Below, piece after piece: positions 1 to 6,334 of a stretch of DNA of 7,706 nucleotides. The number at the start of each line of letters is the position of its first letter. Position 1 is the first letter of the stretch. The DNA is from Bacteroidota bacterium (GTDB taxonomy: Bacteria > Bacteroidota > Bacteroidia > Bacteroidales > UBA1402). Under the pieces are notes generated by a model, which made no database searches, was not told where the DNA came from, and was given only the letters and a program-made list of their open reading frames with translations. The position numbers were made by a program, and so were the translations under genes. The DNA is taken from positions 1 through 7,706 of the forward strand of contig JAUZOU010000137.1 in assembly GCA_030706285.1 (NCBI GenBank). The letters run 5' to 3'.

Positions 1-503
1 AAAATGAACGGTTGACAAACCGCAATTTTATAATGCGCTTCGACCAATTCCGGCATCGTTCCGACCGGATTTACATCGATCTTGCCATCCAGCATGAATT
101 CCTGCGGAAAAACATCCACAATTTGAAGACCTTCCGGCACACTACATTGGGCATCATCGCTCAATTCATCCAGCAACGATTCCTTTAGTGTTTCGTCACC
201 GGACATTCTGGTCGAACTGGTCGCATCGATTGTCCGGATGGTATAGCCATTGATTCCGATATAAACCTTGGTAATTTTGCAATCAGGTTCCATATCCTCC
301 TTCAGCTTGTCAAGCAGTTCCTGCACATTACCGGCTATTTCTTCGATATTGTGCACAGCACCACGTCGAATACCTGTCTTTCCATACATATGCTTCAACG
401 CCAGCAGCTCAATTTTTCCTCCGGAATTTTTTTTGGCAAGGCCTCCTCTCAGCCCGGAACTGCCAATGTCGATACCGACAATTAATTCTGTTACATCGTT
501 CAT
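1..503 (-). CDS. ftsA: Cell division protein FtsA, N-terminal part (gene runs off the left edge)
   Basis: FtsA is the actin-like ATPase that binds the FtsZ C-terminal tail, attaches the Z-ring to the inner membrane and recruits later divisome proteins. The reading frame starts with ATG at 503 and stays open to base 1, giving 167 complete codons and no stop, so the 3' part of the gene lies outside the window. The first phosphate loop of the actin fold is visible as GIDIGSSGLRGG at about residues 10-21. IRRGAVHNIEE at about 46-56 and YIGINGYTIRTI at about 81-92 match the FtsA pattern leading into subdomain 1C, which should occupy roughly residues 85-165. The other nucleotide-binding loops and the C-terminal amphipathic helix are not in the window. 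The start lies 7 bases after the ftsQ stop, and no Shine-Dalgarno sequence precedes it. One oddity is that the phosphate loop has glycine where FtsA proteins often have lysine (GSSK or GTTK). Family assignment is firm because sequence and position agree; MreB and DnaK are excluded by the neighbours and the RRG motif. Confidence 0.95.
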   Translation of the reverse strand, partial: MNDVTELIVGIDIGSSGLRGGLAKKNSGGKIELLALKHMYGKTGIRRGAVHNIEEIAGNVQELLDKLKEDMEPDCKITKVYIGINGYTIRTIDATSSTRMSGDETLKESLLDELSDDAQCSVPEGLQIVDVFPQEFMLDGKIDVNPVGTMPELVEAHYKIAVCQPFI

Positions 504-510
504 GTCAAGA

Positions 511-1242
511 TTATTTTTTTGTACCTACTATCTGATTCTTAAATTTTACGCTGATCTGGGAGTATCGGTCCCATCCCATTTTGGGTAAATAGGATTGAAG
601 AAAGACACCGAGATGTTCCATTTTTGTTTCCATATCAACAGGCTCTCCGAATGCTATTTCAAAATCGCCTGCACGTGGAATCAGCGTCCATTCTCCATCC
701 GGCTTAACCTCAATCTGTTCGATGAGTGCATCCCAATAAGGATCCTGCCTGAGCATCATAGCCATTTCATACAAATGCCTGATGGTTGAAGAATCGCTGA
801 CAGAGCCGGTTGCAACCAGCACATTCGCTGCCGAATGGGTGCTGGTACCTGCCATATTGCCTTTCGTGTCGATGTAAAAATTTCTGTTTCCGGTAATAAC
901 ATGTAAGACAGGCAAATGCTGCCAAACATTCAGACAAACCGTTCCGGAAGGGCAGGCATAACATTCTGCCCGTTCAATCAACTTATGAGTCAATACGATG
1001 TGCTCAACATCATCATAATTGATTTTATTCAAAGGTTTTCCAACCAACTTTACCCGGTTTTGTTTTAAATACTGCCGGACTTCAAACGGCTGCAAAAATG
1101 TCTGTCCCGACTCATCCATCACCTTAATCTGAAGGTCAGTACAGGTCTTATTCGGCTGTTTTCCGGAAAAACAGACCGTCAAAGCAGCCAAACCAGTCAC
1201 TGCCAACAAAATAGACAATATGGTCAGGACCTTTTTTATCAT
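511..1242 (-). CDS. ftsQ: Cell division protein FtsQ (DivIB family)
   Basis: FtsQ is a bitopic inner-membrane protein that links early and late divisome parts, classically by binding FtsB and FtsL outside the cytoplasm. The 243-residue protein has a very short cytoplasmic start (MIKK) and one membrane segment at about residues 4-24. A POTRA-like region follows at about 36-112, ending in a strand with PVLHV, and then a beta domain containing FYIDTKGNM (about 122-130), IEQIEVKPDGEW (about 174-185) and LIPRAGDFEIAFGE (about 187-200). The C-terminal KFKNQIVGTKK resembles the end of Bacteroides-type FtsQ. Length is in the usual range for the phylum. The ATG overlaps the murC stop in the 4-base sequence ATGA, which favours this start and suggests translational coupling. 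Cysteines at 34, 94, 97 and 103 lie outside the cytoplasm, and 94 and 97 form a CxxC. Sequence conservation in FtsQ is low, so the name rests on topology, these motifs and the position between murC and ftsA. Confidence 0.93.
   Translation of the reverse strand: MIKKVLTILSILLAVTGLAALTVCFSGKQPNKTCTDLQIKVMDESGQTFLQPFEVRQYLKQNRVKLVGKPLNKINYDDVEHIVLTHKLIERAECYACPSGTVCLNVWQHLPVLHVITGNRNFYIDTKGNMAGTSTHSAANVLVATGSVSDSSTIRHLYEMAMMLRQDPYWDALIEQIEVKPDGEWTLIPRAGDFEIAFGEPVDMETKMEHLGVFLQSYLPKMGWDRYSQISVKFKNQIVGTKK
1239..1242 (-). other. Stop-start overlap ATGA coupling murC to ftsQ
   Basis: On the minus strand the bases ATGA hold both the ftsQ start codon (1242-1240) and the murC stop codon TGA (1241-1239). 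The upstream sequence has no Shine-Dalgarno match. A ribosome finishing murC can therefore plausibly re-initiate on ftsQ. The overlap is seen directly; the coupling is an inference from this arrangement. Confidence 0.8.
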
Positions 1243-2609
1243 ACTTCGTAGCGCTTCTTTAACACAGGAACCAGATTATCAATATTGCCTGCACCCAACG
1301 TCACCAGGACTTCCGGTTTTTTGGTATCAAGGACATCGAAGATCTTGTCCAGGCTCGTCACCGTCTTGGATGCCAGGGTAACTTTATCGAGAATCATTTC
1401 CGAAGTGACACCTGGGATTGGTAATTCCCGGGCAGGATAGATATCCAGCAAAATAAGGTCATCCAACCCGGATAAGACGTCAGCAAAATCATCGGCAAAA
1501 TCTCTGGTACGTGTATATAAATGAGGTTGAAAAATGCCCGTTACTTTTTTACCCGGGAATAATTCCCTGATAGACCGGATGCTGGCTCTCAGTTCTTCCG
1601 GATGATGAGCGTAATCATCAATATAGACAAAATCGTCCCGTTTCACCTGAATGTCAAACCGTCGTTTCGTTCCTTTGAAACTCGCCAATCCCGAACGAAT
1701 TTCCTGATCGGTCACTCCGTTAAGATGGGCTATGGCCATAGCAGCCACGGCATTTTCCACATTAACGCGAACCGGCACGCCCAATTCCAGGTTCAACAGG
1801 CAACCATCTGGCATATAATAATCGAAGAACAACCGTCCCGGTTCAAACCGGATGTTCTTGGCGTAAAAATCGGCCGTTGAAGTCACGCTATAGGTAAAAA
1901 GCCGTACGCCCGGCTGCAGCCGGCAATTCAGCGGCAATCCTTTTTTTATGATCAAACAGCCACCCGGCCGTATCAATTCGGTAAAATGGGCAAAGCTTTC
2001 CAGATACGCTTCATGCGTACCGTAAATATCCAGATGGTCAGCATCAACGGATGTAATCACGGACATCCAAGGAAGCAACTGATGGAAAGACCGGTCATAT
2101 TCATCGGCTTCAATGACCGTCAAATCGTTTGCATCGGTCAATAAAAGATTGGTCTTGTAATTATTGGAAATACCGCCAAGGAAAGCACTGCAATCCACAT
2201 GAGATTGTTTGAGCAAATGGGCCATCATCATGCTGGTTGTGGTTTTTCCATGTGTACCGGCCACACAAAGTCCTTTGCATTCACGGGAAATGAGGCCGAG
2301 CACTTCTGCCCGTTTCAATACCTTAAACTCCTTTTCGATAAACAGACGCAGCTCCGCATGTTCTTTTGGCACGGCCGGAGTTCTGACAACCAGTGTTTTT
2401 TCCGGATTGAGAAATCCGGCAGGGATCGCGGCAACATCCTCATTGTAATGAATCAGGATGCCTTCATCTTCCAATTCCTTTGTCAGCGTGGTTCGCGTCC
2501 GGTCATAGCCGGCCACGCATTTGCCTTTTGCCTTGAAATATCTGGCAAGATTGCTCATGCCGATACCACCGATGCCAATAAAATAAATATGTGAAAAATA
2601 GTAATCCAT
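1239..2609 (-). CDS. murC: UDP-N-acetylmuramate--L-alanine ligase MurC
   Basis: MurC is the cytoplasmic ATP-dependent ligase that adds L-alanine to UDP-MurNAc, the first amino-acid step of the peptidoglycan stem peptide (EC 6.3.2.8). The protein has 456 residues, the normal family length. The N-terminal UDP-binding domain opens with the glycine-rich FIGIGGIGMSNLARYF (about residues 10-25). The central ATPase domain has the P-loop GTHGKTTT (118-125), the EADEYDRSF motif that supplies a catalytic glutamate (about 167-175) and the VDADHLDIYG segment (188-197). The C-terminal domain begins near residue 315 after GTKRRFD and carries DDYAHHPEE (331-339) and QPHLYTRT (361-368), which are MurC hallmarks and separate it from MurD, MurE and MurF. 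The closest alternative is Mpl, which ligates recycled tripeptide; the P-loop spacing, length and dcw context favour MurC. The start at 2609 lies 6 bases after the murG stop and puts the first glycine loop at the usual distance. All expected key residues are present. Confidence 0.98.
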   Translation of the reverse strand: MDYYFSHIYFIGIGGIGMSNLARYFKAKGKCVAGYDRTRTTLTKELEDEGILIHYNEDVAAIPAGFLNPEKTLVVRTPAVPKEHAELRLFIEKEFKVLKRAEVLGLISRECKGLCVAGTHGKTTTSMMMAHLLKQSHVDCSAFLGGISNNYKTNLLLTDANDLTVIEADEYDRSFHQLLPWMSVITSVDADHLDIYGTHEAYLESFAHFTELIRPGGCLIIKKGLPLNCRLQPGVRLFTYSVTSTADFYAKNIRFEPGRLFFDYYMPDGCLLNLELGVPVRVNVENAVAAMAIAHLNGVTDQEIRSGLASFKGTKRRFDIQVKRDDFVYIDDYAHHPEELRASIRSIRELFPGKKVTGIFQPHLYTRTRDFADDFADVLSGLDDLILLDIYPARELPIPGVTSEMILDKVTLASKTVTSLDKIFDVLDTKKPEVLVTLGAGNIDNLVPVLKKRYEV

Positions 2610-2615
2610 GCTTGG

Positions 2616-3728
2616 TCAATCTTTTTGAGGAATAAGTTTAAGAATTTCATCGGCTATCCGGCTGGCAGAATCAAATTGAGCCAATTTGAACACATTTTCG
2701 CTGAGCGTTTTCAACCGTTCCGGTTGGTTGATCAGTGCCAATGCAGTAGACATCAGAGTGGATCTGGCTTCATTATCCGCAACCATCACAGCGGCATCCT
2801 CCTTGACAAGGGCTAAGGCGTTTTTTGTCTGATGATCTTCCGCTACATTGGGCGAAGGAACCAGGATCACCGCTTTTTTCAGCAAGCAGAACTCTGAGAT
2901 GGAACTGGCTCCGGCTCTTGAAATAACCAGATCGGCCACAGCATAGGCCAGATTCATTTCCTGCACAAAAGGCTTGATTTGAATGTTCTTCAAGACCCTG
3001 CCTTTCAACTGATCCATTAGAGACTGATAATAATACTTACCGGTCTGCCAGATCACCTGCAGGTTTTCGGCCGCTTCAATGGCATCCAGCGCGCCAACAA
3101 TACTTTCATTGATCGTACGGGCACCGAGACTGCCGCCAACGATCAACAACGTCCGTTTATCGGGGTCCAGCCCAAATGTTGAAATGGCCTTTTCACGCAG
3201 GTTTTCACCCGACAGCAGATCCTGCCGGACAGGATTTCCAGTCAGGAGTATCTTTTCTTTTGGAAAAAAACGTTCCATAGCTGTATAGGCCACACATATC
3301 TTTGACGCTTTGGCAGCCAGCAGCTTGTTGGTCACGCCGGCATAGGAATTCTGTTCCTGAATCAAGGTTGGTACGCCCATGGAAGCTGCCGCTCTCAACA
3401 AGGGGCCACTGGCATAACCGCCGACACCGACAGCCACATCCGGCTTGAAATCCTTGACAATATTCCTGGCTTTCAACAGGCTGAGCAGCAAATCGTACAG
3501 GGTGCGAATGTTCTTTAACGGATGGGAACGGTCAAATCCTCTGACCGGCAAGCCGACAATCGGATAACCTGCTGCCGGAACTCGTTCCATTTCCATCCGC
3601 TTTTCTGCTCCGACAAATAAGATCGAAGCATCTGGACACTTTAGTTTCAATTCGTTGGCAATGGAAATAGCCGGAAAAATATGGCCACCCGTACCGCCTC
3701 CTGATATAATGATGTGAATTTTTTTCAT
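2616..3728 (-). CDS. murG: Lipid II synthase MurG (UDP-GlcNAc transferase)
   Basis: MurG is a GT-B glycosyltransferase on the inner face of the membrane. It transfers GlcNAc from UDP-GlcNAc to lipid I, forming lipid II (EC 2.4.1.227). From the start at 3728 it has 370 residues, typical for the family. The N-terminal acceptor domain contains SGGGTGGHIFPA (9-20), GVGGYASGP (101-109) and QEQNSYAG (124-131). The C-terminal UDP-GlcNAc domain contains GGSLGAR (198-204), SRAGASSISE (270-279, whose glutamate is expected to hold the ribose) and PSPNVAEDHQTKNA (291-304), a form I associate with Bacteroidota. An in-frame ATG at 3749 would add seven residues (MAFKRKT) and overlap the end of ftsW by 11 bases. 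I prefer 3728 because MKKIHIIISGGGTGG fits the normal N-terminus of MurG and leaves a clean 10-base gap after ftsW. Neither candidate start has a Shine-Dalgarno sequence. Function is certain; the start is about 70% sure. Confidence 0.96.
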   Translation of the reverse strand: MKKIHIIISGGGTGGHIFPAISIANELKLKCPDASILFVGAEKRMEMERVPAAGYPIVGLPVRGFDRSHPLKNIRTLYDLLLSLLKARNIVKDFKPDVAVGVGGYASGPLLRAAASMGVPTLIQEQNSYAGVTNKLLAAKASKICVAYTAMERFFPKEKILLTGNPVRQDLLSGENLREKAISTFGLDPDKRTLLIVGGSLGARTINESIVGALDAIEAAENLQVIWQTGKYYYQSLMDQLKGRVLKNIQIKPFVQEMNLAYAVADLVISRAGASSISEFCLLKKAVILVPSPNVAEDHQTKNALALVKEDAAVMVADNEARSTLMSTALALINQPERLKTLSENVFKLAQFDSASRIADEILKLIPQKD

Positions 3729-3738
3729 AGTTTTACGT

Positions 3739-4968
3739 TTAAACGCCATATTCGCTGGATGTATCCATTGCCTGGCGATTCAATGGTTCATCCTCTTCAT
3801 CCAATTCTGTTTGTTCCCGGATCTCAGCCTCCGGATTTCCATACCGGCTGACACTGAGCATAATGCCAAAATAAATACAGGTGATTAGGGTTGACGTACC
3901 ACCACGACTAACCAAAGGCATCGGCTGACCGGTTACAGGGAAGACCCCCACAGCCACCATCATGTTGATGAAGGCTTGCAGACAGACCATCAGCGCTGAA
4001 CCCATGACCAGCAACATCGGATAAATCTTGACGCATTTTCGGGCAATTACCAACGCTCGGTAAAACAGAACCAGATACAGAAACGGAATGACCAGCATGC
4101 CAAACCAACCCATTTCCTCGATGATAATGGCATAAATAAAGTCAGAATAGGCCTGCGGGAGAAAGTCCCGTTGAGTGCTGTTGCCAGGTAATGAGCCCAA
4201 AAAACGTCCATTGGCAATGGCAATGTTCGCATTGGATTCCTGATAATTTTTGTCGACAATCTTAAAATCCGGATCCGTTACTTTCAATTCGGCTCCGTAG
4301 ACACGGTTCTGCCAGGTCGACCAACGAGGTAAGCCCGGAGCATGATCAACGACTTTCAGCAGAAACATAAACAAAAAAATGGCAACAAGCACACCACCAC
4401 CCAGCAAGACTAATTTTTTTGAATTCACCCGGCCCAGAAACATCATGATGTAAACAACGACACACAGCAATATCGCCGTCGAAAGATTTTCCATCAGGAT
4501 CATCAAGGCAAAAACGCCGGTGACGATCATGATAATCCAAAAAGCCTTGTTCCGGCTATCATCAGACCGCTGAGTTTTTCCAAGCATAAAGGACGTAAAA
4601 ATGATCATGGCCAGTTTCGCAAATTCAGAAGGCTGGAACTGGATACCAAACACGTTGACCCATCTGGCTGCATTGTTCACTCGAACGCCGTAAAACGGAG
4701 CAATGCCAAGCAAAAACAAGGCAATGACAAAGAACAACAAACCCAACAACGAGGCATATTTGTAGTGAATGTTGTGCATGATGACAATCAGAGAAGCCCC
4801 CACCAACAAGAAAGTGCCATGGCGAAGGATTGGGCCGTACGTATTCTTGACCGAATAAGCCAAGGTGCTGCTGGCACTGTATACCTCTATCAGGGATATA
4901 ATGCACAGAAACAAGAACACGATCCAAACCACCGTATCACCTTTGAACAACTTCTTGATCAAGCTCAT
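3739..4968 (-). CDS. ftsW: Septal peptidoglycan glycosyltransferase FtsW (SEDS family)
   Basis: FtsW is a polytopic SEDS protein that polymerises lipid II into glycan strands at the division septum, together with its partner transpeptidase FtsI. The 409-residue protein shows about ten membrane segments, near residues 13-31, 49-66, 72-91, 114-130, 142-159, 161-178, 186-205, 277-305, 317-341 and 354-375. SEDS signatures are NNAARWV (98-104), QPSEFAKLA (112-120), LPQAYSDFIYA (270-280) and PVTGQPMPLVSRGGTS (344-359). Asp276 in YSDF matches the catalytic aspartate of the fourth extracytoplasmic loop. That loop (about 206-276) is roughly ten residues longer than in E. coli, as judged from remembered sequence. 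The C-terminal tail after about 378 is cytoplasmic and strongly acidic. The paralogue RodA is the alternative, but the position between murD and murG makes this FtsW. The start at 4968 follows the murD stop after 29 bases, the widest gap in the window; no promoter or ribosome binding site is convincing there. Confidence 0.97.
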   Translation of the reverse strand: MSLIKKLFKGDTVVWIVFLFLCIISLIEVYSASSTLAYSVKNTYGPILRHGTFLLVGASLIVIMHNIHYKYASLLGLLFFVIALFLLGIAPFYGVRVNNAARWVNVFGIQFQPSEFAKLAMIIFTSFMLGKTQRSDDSRNKAFWIIMIVTGVFALMILMENLSTAILLCVVVYIMMFLGRVNSKKLVLLGGGVLVAIFLFMFLLKVVDHAPGLPRWSTWQNRVYGAELKVTDPDFKIVDKNYQESNANIAIANGRFLGSLPGNSTQRDFLPQAYSDFIYAIIIEEMGWFGMLVIPFLYLVLFYRALVIARKCVKIYPMLLVMGSALMVCLQAFINMMVAVGVFPVTGQPMPLVSRGGTSTLITCIYFGIMLSVSRYGNPEAEIREQTELDEEDEPLNRQAMDTSSEYGV

Positions 4969-4997
4969 TTATGCGTATTTTGCTGAAAAGTATTCTG

Positions 4998-6332
4998 TTA
5001 AAGTTGTCTGACACATTCCTTAAATTGCCGTCCCCTGTCCTCATAATTGAGAAACAGGTCGAAACTGGCGCAGCAGGGAGACAAAAGGACAGTATCACCC
5101 TTGACTGCCTGCTTGTATGCAATCGAAACGGTCTCCTTCATGGATTGGGCATCAAAGATCTGAGGAACTTTTCCATCAAAAGCCTGATGCAGTTTGGCAT
5201 TATCCACGCCAAGAAAAATCAGGGTTTTTACTTTTTCCCGCACCAGACTTTCAATTTCAGAATAGTCATTGCCTTTGTCCGTACCGCCAAGAATAAGAAC
5301 GACCGGCGTTTTCATCGATTCGAGGGCATACCAGCAAGAATTGACGTTGGTTGCTTTGGAATCGTTGATATACGTAACACCACGGACATTCGATACAAAT
5401 TCCAAGCGATGCTCTACTCCTTCAAAGTTGCTGAGCGCCTGTCTGATGTTTTCCTTGCGAATGTGAGTGATGTTAGCTGAAATGGCAGCAGCCAGCGAAT
5501 TGTACAGATTATGGGTACCCATCAGGGACAATTCGTCTTTTTCAATCTGGAATTGCTGGTCAGGTGTATCGATGACAAGAATCTGATCTTCTATAAAGGC
5601 TTTGATGCCCATTCCTTTTTTCAGGGAAAAAGGGAATTTACGGGAACGGATGTCCCGTTTTTCTATCTCGGCACGGATAAACGGGTCATCGTTCCAATAG
5701 ATGAAAGCATCATTTTCTGTCTGATTCTGGATGATGCGAAACTTGGCGTCCACGTATTCCTGCATGTTGTAATGATAGCGATCCAGATGGTCAGGAGTAA
5801 TGTTCAGCAAAACGGCTACATCAGCTTTAAACGTGTACGTATTGTCCAGCTGGAAACTGCTAAGCTCAATCACATAGTAATCGTAGTCCTTTTCTGCCAC
5901 CTGCCAGGCAAAACTGTTGCCGACATTTCCAGCCAGGCCGACATTAAGGCCTCCGCTTTTCAGGATATGATAGGTCAGCAACGTTGTTGTTGTCTTACCA
6001 TTGCTGCCTGTAATACAAATCGTCTTTGCGTTGGTATAACGGCCTGCAAATTCGATTTCCGAGATGATGGGGATTTTTTTGGCTATCAGAGCCTGAATCA
6101 TAGGCACTTTGTCAGGAATACCAGGACTTTTGATGACTTCATCGGCATTGAGTATCTGTTCTTCCGTATGATGTTTTTCTTCCCATAGAATATGGTGTTC
6201 ATCAAGGGCCTTTTTATAGGTTTCCTTGATGGGCCCACTATCAGAGACAAAGACATCAAATCCTTGTTTCTTAGCCAGGATGGCTGAGCCCGTGCCGCTT
6301 TCGCCGGCTCCCAATATGACAATTCGTTTCAT
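4998..6332 (-). CDS. murD: UDP-N-acetylmuramoyl-L-alanine--D-glutamate ligase MurD
   Basis: MurD is the cytoplasmic ligase that adds D-glutamate to UDP-MurNAc-L-Ala with ATP hydrolysis (EC 6.3.2.9). The 444-residue protein has the normal length and three-domain layout. The N-terminal UDP-binding domain starts with VILGAGESGTGSAILA (5-20) and includes IKSPGIP (67-73). The ATPase domain has the P-loop GSNGKTTT (109-116), ELSSFQLD (156-163) and NITPDHLDRY (177-186), then MGTHNLYNSLAA (271-282). The C-terminal domain starts near EHRLE (307-311) and carries NDSKATN (323-329), LGGTDKGNDY (348-357) and LSPCCASFDLF (417-427), which are typical of MurD. The last motif is usually SPACASFD, so the second cysteine is a small departure. 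The start lies 2 bases after the mraY stop, which implies translational coupling. All catalytic motifs look intact. Confidence 0.98.
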   Translation of the reverse strand: MKRIVILGAGESGTGSAILAKKQGFDVFVSDSGPIKETYKKALDEHHILWEEKHHTEEQILNADEVIKSPGIPDKVPMIQALIAKKIPIISEIEFAGRYTNAKTICITGSNGKTTTTLLTYHILKSGGLNVGLAGNVGNSFAWQVAEKDYDYYVIELSSFQLDNTYTFKADVAVLLNITPDHLDRYHYNMQEYVDAKFRIIQNQTENDAFIYWNDDPFIRAEIEKRDIRSRKFPFSLKKGMGIKAFIEDQILVIDTPDQQFQIEKDELSLMGTHNLYNSLAAAISANITHIRKENIRQALSNFEGVEHRLEFVSNVRGVTYINDSKATNVNSCWYALESMKTPVVLILGGTDKGNDYSEIESLVREKVKTLIFLGVDNAKLHQAFDGKVPQIFDAQSMKETVSIAYKQAVKGDTVLLSPCCASFDLFLNYEDRGRQFKECVRQL

Positions 6333-6334
6333 GT

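Noticed and set aside
427..434. Run of eight A on the coding strand of ftsA (codons 24-26), and a run of seven A just before the ftsQ stop (520-514).
   Set aside because: These could be slippage sites, but both frames are intact, the genes are presumably essential, and such lysine-coding runs are common. No sign of phase variation or programmed frameshifting.
2199..2594. Plus-strand open frames of 131 and 79 codons opposite the start of murC.
   Set aside because: The two overlap each other in different frames and lie wholly inside murC; neither looks like a protein.
4625..4927. A 100-codon minus-strand frame within ftsW, with hydrophobic stretches.
   Set aside because: It is an alternative frame of the ftsW membrane region; hydrophobicity in the +1 frame of a membrane protein gene is expected.
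4969..4997. Possible promoter in the murD-ftsW gap: TACTTTTC on the minus strand (4992-4985) resembles the Bacteroidota -7 element TAnnTTTG.
   Set aside because: The last base does not match and there is no TTTG at the expected distance upstream inside murD, so it is not supported as a promoter.
4971..5480. A 169-codon open frame on the plus strand opposite the 3' part of murD.
   Set aside because: It is antisense to a certain gene, has no recognisable domain or start signal, and mirrors murD codons.
5511..6188. A 225-codon open frame on the plus strand opposite murD.
   Set aside because: It lies entirely inside murD, whose motifs are intact, and its translation shows no recognisable domain. 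Long antisense frames are expected opposite a constrained coding frame.
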